Source of the DNA: JAJXWB01 sp964634325
GTDB lineage: Bacteria > Pseudomonadota > Alphaproteobacteria > Rhizobiales > Beijerinckiaceae
Reading direction: 5' to 3'
DNA length: 64,000 nt
Assembly (NCBI GenBank): GCA_964634325.1
Contig: CAZWJF010000001.1
Location: 62,001-126,000 of the forward strand
Positions within the stretch are counted from its first letter, which is position 1; each line of letters starts with the position of its first letter. A program made the translations under genes and the position numbers. Below, piece after piece: positions 1 through 8,338 of the stretch. The notes under the pieces were generated by a model. That model was not told where the DNA came from, did no database searches, and saw only the letters and a program-made list of their open reading frames with translations.

Positions 1-3000
1 GTCAGTCGCGTCGAACGCTCGGCGCGCAACGGCGCGCAAATCGACATCACGCGTCGGCCTGACGATCCTGGCCAGCCGCGCGGCAAGTTCCTCTATTTCC
101 GCGAAGGCGACGGCGCGCTCTGGTCGCTCGGCAATGCGCCGGTCCCCGGCGGAGATGCGACGCGCCTGCAACGCCTGTCGCCGACGCAATTGTTCATGAC
201 GCGCACGATGAACGGCCTGCGCGTGGAGGCGACCATTGAGGTCGTCGAAGACGAGGCGGTCGAGGTGACGCGCGTGAAGCTCGTCAATCTCGAAAAACGT
301 CCGCGCCGGCTCACGGTGTCGACGCTGCGCGAATGGGTGATCAACGAAACGGGCGTCGAGCGCCGCGATGCGGCCTACAACGCGCTGCACGTTGGCACGT
401 GGTTCATGAATGAGCCGGCGGCTATCGTCGCACAGAACCGGCTGCTCAAGACGTCGCATGCGAAGCAATCGCAACGGCGCATGTCGCACGAGGTGGCCTT
501 CCACGCAGCGGGACCCGGAGAAACCGGCGACGTAAGGCTCGTCGGCTACGAGGACATGAAATCGCGGTTCTATGGCCTCGGCACGCCGGCCGATCCAGAC
601 GCGCTCACCGGCCGGGCGTCCATGCGTCCGGGGAGCGACGACGGATTGCTGTACTCTTTCGAGCCGTGCGCGAGCCTTTCGTTCGAGGCGCGGATCGCGC
701 CGGAGAGTACGACCGAGATGGTGTTCGTCGACGGATGGGCGCGCAATTTCGCCGGCGCCGTCGATGCGATCGCGCGCCACCTGAACGCGACTGCGCCGGA
801 CGCGCAGGAGCTTGCGCGCCTCCAGGCGCGGCAGCGCGATCTTCTACCTGCGCCAGCCGCGGCGGGCGCATCGTTCGCCTTCTCTGACGACGGCCGTGAA
901 TTGCGCGTGACGCCGGGAACGTCGCGTCCCTTCGCGCATGTCATCGCCAATTCCTTCGGCGAGGGTGCGGTCCTGACCGCAGACGGCGACATATTCTCCT
1001 TCGCGGTGAACGCGCGTCAGAATTCGCTCACTCCATTTCGTATGGGCGAAGGGCGCTTCGGGCCGGCTGGTCAGGCGATCTACGTGCGCGACATGGCCAG
1101 CGGCGATACGGACTGCGCGACGTTCATGCCGCTGCGGCGCAAGGACGGCGCATACGATGCGATTTTCGGCCTCGGTCACGTCGTCTACAGACGTTCGCGC
1201 GTCGATCTCGATCTCGAACTCACGACGTTCACACCGCCCGGCCGCGCATGCGAGATCAAGCTGCTGCGTATCGTGAACAAGACAAGCGCGGATCGTATGT
1301 TCACGGTCGCGCCCATAGCTGAGATCGCGCTCGAAGAGACCATGGTCGAGAGCCAGGGATCGATCGAGGTTGAGGCGGATCCGAACGGCTGCGCGCTCTA
1401 CTTCCGAAATCCGAAGAACCATTTCGCCAAGGGCTGGGCCTTCGCCTCGACGTCTTTGGCGGCGGAATTCGCCGAGACGTCGCGTGCGCGCGCCATGGGG
1501 TCCGGCGTGCGCGAGACGCGCGTTCCATATCTGGTCGAGCACGGCCATCCCGACGCGGACGTCGAGCGACGCCAGCGGACGGTCGCCGCCTTCTGCGGCC
1601 CCGTCGAAGTGAAAGGCGGCGGGGAGGCGCTCATCACCTTCGTTCTGGGGCAGACCGGAACCCTGGAGGACGCCGCGCATTTCGCGCAAGCCGCGCGACA
1701 TCCCGGCTGGGCGCTGCGCGCGTTCGAGGAGACTAGGCAGTTCTGGGCGGATCAGCTCGATGTCCTGCGCATCGAAACCAACAAGCCGGAATTCGACCGG
1801 TTGGTGAACGACTGGCTGCCTTATCAATTGCTTGCATCGCGTCTGTGGGGACGCACGGGGCCAGCGCAGCGTTCCGGCGCGACCGGCTACCGCGACCAGT
1901 TGCAAGACGTCTTGCCGCTGGTGTTCCTCGCGCCCGAACTCACGCGGCGTCAGATTCTTCTGCACGCAGCGCGGCAGTTCATCGAAGGCGACGCCGTGAA
2001 ATGGTGGCATACGGCGCCGGGCGGCGGGACGGGGCTCGCCGATCGCACGATCGCATCGGACCCGCATTTGTGGTTGCCGTTCGTGACGATGCGCTACATC
2101 GAGGCGACCGGCGACGAGGCGGTGCTCGACACCGACGTGCCGTTCATCGAGGGCGAAGCTCTGCCCAAGGGGCAGGAGAGCAAGGCCGACGTGCCGCTGC
2201 CGTCGCGCGAGGCCGCCAAATTGTTCGACCATTGCCGGCTGGCCGTCGAATGGACGCTCGCGCGCATGGGACGGCACGGGCTTCCGCTGATGGGCGCCGG
2301 CGACTGGGACGACGGGATGAACCTGATCGGCCTTGAAGGACGCGGCGAAAGCGTGTGGGTCGGATTTTTCCTGCACGGCATTCTCGTCGATTTCGCGAAG
2401 CTCTGCGAACGTCGCGCGCGTCGCGCCTATGCGGCGCGGTATCGAGACGCGGCCGAGAAGCTGCGCGCGGCGCTGGACGAATGCTGGCGCGGCGACCGCT
2501 ATCTGCGCGCCTACGCTGACAACGGTCGCGAGGTGACGCCGATGAGCGCTATGACGGCGTCGTGGCCGGTCATTTCACGCGCCGTCGATTTCTCGCGCGG
2601 CGTAGAGACGGTCGAAAAAGCGCTGGACGTCCTGGAGCGGCCCGATCGCATTCTGCTCGTCAATCCGCATTACGACGAGCAATCCGACCCATTCCCCGGG
2701 CGATCCGCCGAATATCCGCCGGGCGTGCGCGAGAACGGCGGACAATATTCGCACGGCGTCTCGTGGTTCGTGGACGCGCTGGTGATGCTGGCGGAACAGG
2801 CGGCGCGCAAAGGCGACGAACAGGAATCCGCCCGTCTGTTCGCGCGCGCATTTCAGTGCTGGGTCGAGATTTCACCCCTGTCGAAATACGCCACGCCGGA
2901 GGCCGCCGAGCGCTACGGCTTGCCGCCGCATCAACAGCCTGCCGACGTGTACGAAGGCCCGGGCTACGAAGGCCGCGGCGGCTGGGCGTGGTACACAGGG

Positions 3001-3180
3001 TCGGCTGCGCGCATGATGATCGGGGCTTACGCCTTGCTCGGCCTGAAATTGGAAAAAGGCGAATTCTCGCTGCGCGACGACGCGTTCAGGCCCAAGGGCG
3101 ACTTGCAATTGAAGCGTGTCATCTATCGCGGCAAGAGCTACGAGGCCGGCGCCGAGCAGGCCGCGCGCGACACGGCGTAA
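1..3180 (+). CDS. GH94 glycoside phosphorylase / cyclic beta-glucan synthase-like protein, 5' truncated by window
   Basis: The reading frame is open from base 1 (VSRVERSARN...) to a TAA at 3178-3180, so the true start lies outside the window; about 1059 codons are visible. It shows two successive beta-sandwich modules of the Glyco_transf_36 type (roughly residues 1-270 and 290-560), then an (alpha/alpha)6 catalytic part. Signatures of GH94 are GYRDQLQD near 1887, EGDAVKWWH near 1986 and GDWDDGMN near 2300; the second Asp of WDDG (codon 2311) aligns with the general acid of the family. Tandem sandwiches are seen in NdvB-type cyclic beta-1,2-glucan synthases, where this part sets chain length by phosphorolysis. 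The GT84 and membrane parts, if present, would be upstream and cannot be seen, so a free-standing phosphorylase is also possible. Confidence 0.8.
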   Translation, partial: VSRVERSARNGAQIDITRRPDDPGQPRGKFLYFREGDGALWSLGNAPVPGGDATRLQRLSPTQLFMTRTMNGLRVEATIEVVEDEAVEVTRVKLVNLEKRPRRLTVSTLREWVINETGVERRDAAYNALHVGTWFMNEPAAIVAQNRLLKTSHAKQSQRRMSHEVAFHAAGPGETGDVRLVGYEDMKSRFYGLGTPADPDALTGRASMRPGSDDGLLYSFEPCASLSFEARIAPESTTEMVFVDGWARNFAGAVDAIARHLNATAPDAQELARLQARQRDLLPAPAAAGASFAFSDDGRELRVTPGTSRPFAHVIANSFGEGAVLTADGDIFSFAVNARQNSLTPFRMGEGRFGPAGQAIYVRDMASGDTDCATFMPLRRKDGAYDAIFGLGHVVYRRSRVDLDLELTTFTPPGRACEIKLLRIVNKTSADRMFTVAPIAEIALEETMVESQGSIEVEADPNGCALYFRNPKNHFAKGWAFASTSLAAEFAETSRARAMGSGVRETRVPYLVEHGHPDADVERRQRTVAAFCGPVEVKGGGEALITFVLGQTGTLEDAAHFAQAARHPGWALRAFEETRQFWADQLDVLRIETNKPEFDRLVNDWLPYQLLASRLWGRTGPAQRSGATGYRDQLQDVLPLVFLAPELTRRQILLHAARQFIEGDAVKWWHTAPGGGTGLADRTIASDPHLWLPFVTMRYIEATGDEAVLDTDVPFIEGEALPKGQESKADVPLPSREAAKLFDHCRLAVEWTLARMGRHGLPLMGAGDWDDGMNLIGLEGRGESVWVGFFLHGILVDFAKLCERRARRAYAARYRDAAEKLRAALDECWRGDRYLRAYADNGREVTPMSAMTASWPVISRAVDFSRGVETVEKALDVLERPDRILLVNPHYDEQSDPFPGRSAEYPPGVRENGGQYSHGVSWFVDALVMLAEQAARKGDEQESARLFARAFQCWVEISPLSKYATPEAAERYGLPPHQQPADVYEGPGYEGRGGWAWYTGSAARMMIGAYALLGLKLEKGEFSLRDDAFRPKGDLQLKRVIYRGKSYEAGAEQAARDTA

Positions 3181-3354
3181 GGGAACTCGCGTTCCAAGGG
3201 CGGATTCGCCAGCGATTGGCGGATCACATTGTCACACGCGGCGAGCGCTATCCGGAGCGCCGCCTTATGTGGCCATTGTCCGCGGCGGGGTGCTCTAGAC
3301 ACGGGGTGAATACGATCTAAACTGGCCGCACAGCCATTTTTTCTTTTGTTTATT

Positions 3355-4128
3355 ATGTTGCGCGCGTTTCTTTTCATTCTTGGATGTATTGCGTCCGGCG
3401 TCGCTTATGCGGGCGCGTTCATGCAAGCGCCTGAGCATGGGCAGGTGATCGCGGAACTCGGGTTCTCTGAAGCTGGCGTAGCCTACGACGCTTTTGGTCG
3501 CGAGGGCGCGATCCCCTCTTGGCGCAAATTCGAATTGTCGGCTTACGGCGAATATGGTCTCGCGGATTGGCTGACGCTGATCGGCGAGCCTTCCTGGTTT
3601 GCGTTCCGCGCGAAACCGCCCGGCGTCAGCCGCACGCGTCTTGGCGCGAGCGAAGCAGGCGCGCGGGTCCGGATCGTCGAATGGGAGGACAACATCCTCT
3701 CGGCGCAGGCGACGGCGCGTTATGCGACCGGCGGACGCGGCGGCGCAGAATTCTCGGATATGGGCCAGCGTGCGCAGGTGGACGTGCGCCTGCTGTATGG
3801 GCGAAAGATCGAGCTGTTCGGCTTCGGCGGCTATGTCGACACGCAAGTGGGATTTCGCTCGCGTGGCGCTTACGGCCATCAGTTGCGTTTCGATGCGACC
3901 TGGGCGCTGCGGCCTCTGACCAGCCTCACGCTGATGCTTCAATCGTTCACGACGATCACGCCGGGACGGCTCGGCGACAAGTTCATGCTGTCTCAAAAGA
4001 TCAAGGCGAGCGCGGTCTACGACCTCACGCAATCCCTTTCATTGCAGGTCGGCCTGATCGCAGCGCTGCGCGGGGTCAACGCGGCGGCCGAACGCGGCGT
4101 TGTCAGCGCCGTGTTGTGGCGTTTCTGA
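3355..4128 (+). CDS. Exported outer-membrane beta-barrel-like protein
   Basis: A 257-residue protein. The ATG at 3355 is preferred over an in-frame TTG at 3346 because it gives a standard signal peptide (MLRAFLFILGCIASGVAYA, cleavage before GAFMQ). The mature part alternates short amphipathic strands (FELSAYGEYGL, VDVRLLYGRKIELFGFGGY, SLTLMLQSFTT) and ends in ...VLWRF; a C-terminal Phe after alternating hydrophobic residues is the usual recognition signal for BAM-inserted barrels. No specific family is recognised; general resemblance is to small outer-membrane proteins with 10-12 strands. It stands alone between the GH94 gene and mobA, 65 bp before mobA. Substrate or pore function is unknown. 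Confidence 0.65.
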   Translation: MLRAFLFILGCIASGVAYAGAFMQAPEHGQVIAELGFSEAGVAYDAFGREGAIPSWRKFELSAYGEYGLADWLTLIGEPSWFAFRAKPPGVSRTRLGASEAGARVRIVEWEDNILSAQATARYATGGRGGAEFSDMGQRAQVDVRLLYGRKIELFGFGGYVDTQVGFRSRGAYGHQLRFDATWALRPLTSLTLMLQSFTTITPGRLGDKFMLSQKIKASAVYDLTQSLSLQVGLIAALRGVNAAAERGVVSAVLWRF

Positions 4129-4193
4129 CGCGCGGTCCATCGAACGATGTCGCACAACTTGGCGAACGCGCCAGAGCGGGCGATGCTGCGCCC

Positions 4194-4841
4194 ATGCAGG
4201 ATGACAAGATCGACTATTCCATCGCCGGCGACGCGGCGGCCACGCTCGGCGTGATTCTCGCCGGCGGGCGATCGCGTCGCATGGGTGGGAAGGACAAGGC
4301 GGGCATCTTGCTGGGCGGCCGGCCGTTGCTGGCGCATGCGCTGGCCCGCCTGCGTGGCCAGTGTGGCGGTCTCGTCATCAACGCGAATGGGGATCCGGCG
4401 CGTTTCGCCGCCTTCGGCGCGCCGGTCGAGCCGGACGACGTGTCCGGTTTCGTAGGGCCGCTCGCCGGCGTTCTGGCCGGCCTCGAGCGCGCACGGACAG
4501 ACGGCTTCGCGTTCGTGATCACCGCGCCGGTCGATACGCCTTTCATTCCCGACGATCTCGTGGCGCGGTTACACGGCGCGCGGCGCGCGGAGGACGCCGA
4601 CATCGCGGTCGCAGCGTCTGGCGGGCGGATGCACCATGTCGTCGCGCTCTGGCCGGCTGCGCTCGCCGCAGAGTTGCGACGCGCTCTCACGGTCGAAGGG
4701 CTGCGAAAGGTTCAGGAGGTCGCCGGACGTTACCAGCGCGCGACAGCGCAATGGCCGACGGAGCCGTTCGATCCGTTCGCTAACGTCAACACCCCGGACG
4801 ATCTGGCGACCGCCGAAGCGATCCTGAGTCGGTCAGGTTGA
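4194..4841 (+). CDS. mobA: Molybdenum cofactor guanylyltransferase MobA
   Basis: A 215-residue cytoplasmic enzyme that links GMP from GTP to Mo-molybdopterin to give the bis-MGD cofactor of the DMSO-reductase family. The nucleotide-binding signature LAGGRSRRMGGKDKA lies at about residues 20-34, followed by the family's PVDTPFIP segment near 111 that positions the metal and guanine. The frame is open upstream but 4194 is the only ATG near the conserved N-terminus; the leader of about 16 residues before LGVILAGG is slightly long. It converges with the DUF2478 gene (9-bp overlap at the ends) and mobB lies just beyond, which supports the assignment. Confidence 0.9.
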   Translation: MQDDKIDYSIAGDAAATLGVILAGGRSRRMGGKDKAGILLGGRPLLAHALARLRGQCGGLVINANGDPARFAAFGAPVEPDDVSGFVGPLAGVLAGLERARTDGFAFVITAPVDTPFIPDDLVARLHGARRAEDADIAVAASGGRMHHVVALWPAALAAELRRALTVEGLRKVQEVAGRYQRATAQWPTEPFDPFANVNTPDDLATAEAILSRSG

Positions 4842-5381
4842 CGCGTCTGACTGCAACGGCGCGATTCCATCCCACCAAGCCGAGAGCGCCGCTTCTGTCG
4901 GCGGCGCCTGCGTATCGAGGCCGCCGGCGAATTCGTTCCATGCGTCGAGAAAGCGCGTCGGCACGGCGATCAATAGCGCCAGGCCTTCGGCGATCGCCGC
5001 GGCGATTTCGGCGCGCATGCCGCCGCCTTCGGCTTCGAGGCGCCCGAATCGATTGACGACGAGAAGGTCGGGGCGGCGCGCGCGCGCCGCGTCCAGCCGC
5101 TGCGCGCCGATCGCGATCTGCGCAGGATCGACCGCGCAGCCCTCCGCCGCCGCGCCGAGGTCTTGCATGATCGCGAAAGTCTCGCCGGTGTCGAGGTCGC
5201 GCATGAACACCTCGTCCTCGCCGGCGCCAGGCTCCTGCGTCAGTCCGGAGACGCGCACGCCCTGCGCGCGCACGCGCTTGATGAAAGCCGCCACGATCGT
5301 GTCCACGGGATCGTTCCGTTCGAACAGGATCGCGACGAGCCGACTCCTGGCGGCTTCGTCTATGGCTTCCGCTTTCGTCAT
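4833..5381 (-). CDS. DUF2478 protein of molybdenum gene clusters
   Basis: A 182-residue soluble protein. The open frame extends upstream to 5597, but the ATG at 5381 (MTKAEAIDEAARSRL) leaves 54 bp to the divergent mobB and fits the conserved core. Recognisable segments are VAAFIKRVRAQGVRVSGLTQ and DLLVVNRFGRLEAEGGG, the pattern of the DUF2478 family, which is commonly encoded beside molybdate transport and Mo-cofactor genes and is suggested to bind nucleotide. I see no complete Walker A motif. The position between mobA and mobB argues for a role in molybdate handling or cofactor insertion; the exact activity is unknown. Confidence 0.7.
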   Translation of the reverse strand: MTKAEAIDEAARSRLVAILFERNDPVDTIVAAFIKRVRAQGVRVSGLTQEPGAGEDEVFMRDLDTGETFAIMQDLGAAAEGCAVDPAQIAIGAQRLDAARARRPDLLVVNRFGRLEAEGGGMRAEIAAAIAEGLALLIAVPTRFLDAWNEFAGGLDTQAPPTEAALSAWWDGIAPLQSDAST

Positions 5382-5435
5382 CGCCTCTGCTAGATACAGG
5401 ATCATGTGGAACGACGGAAGAAGAGGGCGGTGGCC

Positions 5436-5966
5436 ATGCGCGTGATCGGCCTGGCCGGATGGAGCGGCGCCGGGAAGACGACGTTGATCGTGCGTTTGAT
5501 TCCCGAGCTTGCGCGGCGTGGATTTTCGGTGTCGACGCTCAAGCACGCGCATCATGCCTTCGACATCGACAAGCCCGGCAAGGATTCCTACGAACATCGC
5601 GCCGCAGGCGCGAGCGAGGTGCTCATCGTCTCTGCAAGCCGTCTAGCCCTCATGCGCGAGCTGCGCGGCGCGCCGGAGCCGAGCCTCGCCGATCTTCTGC
5701 GCATGTTCGACGCCGTGGATCTTGTGCTGATCGAGGGCTTCCGTAACGAAGCCCATCCGAAGATCGAAATTTTCCGATCCGAGACAGGCAAGGACGTGCG
5801 CTATCCGACCGATCCGCATGTCGTGGCGCTGGTCAGCGATCTCGCCGACCCGCCGGCGCATCTGCCGCATGCGCATATCGACGACGTCGTCGGAGCGGCC
5901 GATCTGGTGCTCGCCCATGCGGCGCCTGTCGAGTCGGTCATCGAACAACTACAGGCTTCGAGCTGA
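5436..5966 (+). CDS. mobB: Molybdopterin-guanine dinucleotide biosynthesis protein MobB
   Basis: A 176-residue GTP-binding protein that assists MobA. The P-loop GWSGAGKTT is at residues 8-16, with SVSTLKHAHHAFDIDKPGKDS and LVLIEGFRNEAHPKIEI, both diagnostic of MobB, downstream. An in-frame GTG at 5406 would add ten basic residues; the ATG at 5436 puts the P-loop strand at the very N-terminus as in the family and is chosen. It is divergent from the DUF2478 gene. Its presence implies that the host makes at least one bis-MGD enzyme, such as nitrate reductase or formate dehydrogenase; none is encoded in this window. Confidence 0.92.
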   Translation: MRVIGLAGWSGAGKTTLIVRLIPELARRGFSVSTLKHAHHAFDIDKPGKDSYEHRAAGASEVLIVSASRLALMRELRGAPEPSLADLLRMFDAVDLVLIEGFRNEAHPKIEIFRSETGKDVRYPTDPHVVALVSDLADPPAHLPHAHIDDVVGAADLVLAHAAPVESVIEQLQASS

Positions 5967-6055
5967 CCGAAATATCACCGCTCGCGGGGCTTGGCGCTCG
6001 TCGGCAAATGCTGTTTCCTAGCACGTGGATTTGCGGGGGGAACAATTTGCCTGAC

Positions 6056-7069
6056 ATGTGTTCACGTTGCGCGGTTCGCGCGGCCGGTCTCGTCTTGATT
6101 GCGGTCATATCCGCTGTCGCGACTCCAGTTTTCGCCAATGACACCGTTGCTGCGCTTACCACCGGCGGGCTCGTTTTCGGCAAGACGTCCGACATCGAAA
6201 TGCGCTCGGAAGACTTGTCGATCTCCGAAAAACAGATCGTCGTCCGGTACCGCTTCTTCAATCGCGCGGCCGTCGACCAGACCGTGACCGTCGCCTTTCC
6301 GATGCCAGACGTCGACTTCAACGATGGCAACAATATTTCCGTACCGAACGACGAGTCCGACAATTTTCTCAATTTCAGAACGATGGTCGACGGCGTTCCG
6401 GTGAAGGCCGATGTCGAGCAGAAGGCGGTCGTAGAGAGCAAGGACGTGACGAGCCGTCTCAAGGCGCTCAAGGTCCCTTTGATGCCGCGCGCCAAAACGA
6501 CGCATGCCGCGCTCGAGGCTTTGCCGAAGGACGTTCAGAAGCAGCTCGAGGCGGAGAAGATCGCGCACACCGACGAGTTCGACGCAGGCAAGGGCATGGA
6601 GCGTCACGCGGCGCCGGACTGGACGCTGAAGCAGACCTATTTCTGGAAGCAGACTTTTCCCGCAGGCCGCGAGATCGTCGTCGAGCACCGCTATGCGCCG
6701 AGCGTCGGCGCGACGGTGCAGACATCGGTCGCTTCGAAAGATGCGACGCCCGAGGAGAAGCGCGAATACCAGACGCGCTTCTGCACGGACGCCGACTTCG
6801 TCAGGAGCGTGCAGGCGATGACGCGTAAGAACAAGGGCGCGCCGCCGCCGGAATGGCGCATCGCCTATGTGCTCAAGACGGGCGCAAATTGGGCTGGGCC
6901 GATTGGCGACTATCGCCTGACAGTCGACAAGGGCCGGACGGACGCGCTCGTCAGCTTCTGCGAGACCGGCGTCAAGAAGATCGGCCCGACGACTTTCGAA
7001 GTGCGCCGCCAGAATTTCATTCCGACGCGGGATCTGGACATTCTCATCGTCCGCATCCCGACCGAATAA
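6056..7069 (+). CDS. Exported DUF4424 family protein
   Basis: About 337 residues, with a signal peptide (RAAGLVLIAVISAVATPVFA, then NDTVA). An upstream ATG at 6008 is in frame but would give an unusually long n-region, so the start at 6056 is preferred; there is no strong Shine-Dalgarno site for either. The body, from TTGGLVFGKTSDIEMRSEDL through VVRYRFFNRAAVDQTVTVAFPMP to the C-terminal VRRQNFIPTRDLDILIVRIP, matches the DUF4424 pattern of periplasmic beta-rich proteins. The stop TAA overlaps an ATG of the next frame, and the following gene starts 20 bp later, so the two are probably co-expressed. Function is not known. Confidence 0.7.
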   Translation: MCSRCAVRAAGLVLIAVISAVATPVFANDTVAALTTGGLVFGKTSDIEMRSEDLSISEKQIVVRYRFFNRAAVDQTVTVAFPMPDVDFNDGNNISVPNDESDNFLNFRTMVDGVPVKADVEQKAVVESKDVTSRLKALKVPLMPRAKTTHAALEALPKDVQKQLEAEKIAHTDEFDAGKGMERHAAPDWTLKQTYFWKQTFPAGREIVVEHRYAPSVGATVQTSVASKDATPEEKREYQTRFCTDADFVRSVQAMTRKNKGAPPPEWRIAYVLKTGANWAGPIGDYRLTVDKGRTDALVSFCETGVKKIGPTTFEVRRQNFIPTRDLDILIVRIPTE

Positions 7070-7089
7070 TGCGATCGAAAGGCGACGAC

Positions 7090-7884
7090 ATGACAGGAAG
7101 ATACGCGATCGCGGGCGCCGTTGCGATCTGCGCGCTGGCCGCGTCCGCCGCCCACGCTGCGCAGCGAACGGTCCAATGCACGCTGACGGTGAAAGGCAAA
7201 GCCTACCTTGATGGGCCGTGCCAGTTCGAGGCCGATCCAGACGGTTCGTTCCGTATGTTCGGCAAGGATTATTTCGCCTATGTCAACGTGACCGGAAAAG
7301 TAGCGGAAGCGAGCTGGAACGGCGAGGAAAAGGCCTCGCACGCGCATGCCTCGCTCGGAACGCTCAGCCGCAAGGGCGCGTGTTGGGAAAACGCGGACGC
7401 GCGCATCTGCGCGCGCGCCCTGTCGCCCGCGAAAACAGCGGCAGCCGCCGCCGCGCAACCCAGGGGCGAAATGATCTATCCCGACTATCCCGGCGCGTCG
7501 CAGAGCTGCATCGTGCCGCGCGACGGGAAATGGGTCGAGGGCGCCCCGCTGACGCTCGACAATTGTCCCAGCGATTCCTCCGCCAATCGCTTCAAGCGCG
7601 GGTCCGACGCCATTTCGATCGACAAGGCCGAAGGACTCTGCGTCGGCGTGTTGCGCGGCGGACCGAAGCCTGTCGCTGCGTTACAGAAATGCGGCGACGC
7701 CAGCGCGAAATGGTCGTCCAGTTTCAAGTCGGGAGACTCCGCGACGGTGCGCTCGCCCGACAATGCATGTTGGACGATCCCGAAGATCGTCGACGAAAAT
7801 GCGAAATTTCCGTTCGCCGTGGAGATCGCGCCATGTGATCCCAAGGCTGACAAGCAACTGAAGTTCTTTTTCGAAAAGTCGTGA
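7090..7884 (+). CDS. Exported Cys-rich protein with possible ricin-type lectin C-terminus
   Basis: A 264-residue protein. The ATG at 7090 is preceded by AAAGG at 7078-7082 and opens a clean signal peptide (MTGRYAIAGAVAICALAASA, cleavage near AHA-AQRT); a second in-frame ATG at 7069 overlaps the stop of the DUF4424 gene. The N-terminal part (residues 25-110) has two paired cysteines and the phrase KGKAYLDGPCQFEADPDGSF. After an Ala-rich hinge, residues 125-264 contain SCIVPRDGKWVEGAPLTLDNC, LCVGVL, LQKCGD and ACW..., resembling the Q/C-W repeats of beta-trefoil lectins. The lectin reading is tentative. It probably works with the adjacent DUF4424 protein in the periplasm. Confidence 0.55.
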   Translation: MTGRYAIAGAVAICALAASAAHAAQRTVQCTLTVKGKAYLDGPCQFEADPDGSFRMFGKDYFAYVNVTGKVAEASWNGEEKASHAHASLGTLSRKGACWENADARICARALSPAKTAAAAAAQPRGEMIYPDYPGASQSCIVPRDGKWVEGAPLTLDNCPSDSSANRFKRGSDAISIDKAEGLCVGVLRGGPKPVAALQKCGDASAKWSSSFKSGDSATVRSPDNACWTIPKIVDENAKFPFAVEIAPCDPKADKQLKFFFEKS

Positions 7885-7886
7885 CG

Positions 7887-8264
7887 TCAGGCGCGCTGAC
7901 GTCCTTGTCCGAGCGCAGCGTCGATGGCGGCGTTGATTTCCGTCATCAAGGCTGCATCGCCGCCGATGTCGGGGTGGATCTCGCGCGCGATCGACCGTCG
8001 CAGAGCGCTCAGCCGCGTTGCGTCGCCGGCCGCGCTTGCGAGAGCGGCCCGGATGCTCGCCAAATCCAGAGGTCTGCGCGGTCGTCGCGCCGGTTCGTCG
8101 CACTCGGCGTAGGCGGAAAGCGCGTCACCGGCGAACCCTGCGCCTTCGCACCCGGTCGCCTGCGGAATGCAAGCGAAGCCGTCCGCGAAGCGCAGCGGCT
8201 GCAGCGACATCGTCGCTTCGGAGCGACGCCGGATCTGATCGAGCGCGGCTTGGAAATTCGTCAT
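7887..8264 (-). CDS. Small J-domain-like protein
   Basis: A 125-residue protein with an ATG at 8264. The C-terminal half reads LASIRAALAS...RLSALRRSIAREIHPDIGGDAALMTEINAAIDAAL: a basic helix, the HPD tripeptide at residues 97-99, and a following helix, as in helix II, loop and helix III of DnaJ J-domains. There is no Gly/Phe linker, zinc-finger or substrate-binding domain, so it could only stimulate or recruit an Hsp70. The N-terminal 60 residues are unassigned. It converges with the exported gene (2 bp apart), and the MFS gene lies upstream on the same strand. Alternatively the HPD is fortuitous in a short hypothetical protein. Confidence 0.5.
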   Translation of the reverse strand: MTNFQAALDQIRRRSEATMSLQPLRFADGFACIPQATGCEGAGFAGDALSAYAECDEPARRPRRPLDLASIRAALASAAGDATRLSALRRSIAREIHPDIGGDAALMTEINAAIDAALGQGRQRA

Positions 8265-8338
8265 GGATCGCCCGGGCCGTATCTTGTCTGGAGATCATGC
8301 AGGGGCAGGCGATAAGAAAACGTGGACGGCGATGTGAT

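Noticed and set aside
844..2376. A 510-codon antisense frame in the GH94 gene
   Set aside because: Shadow of the conserved catalytic domain on the plus strand.
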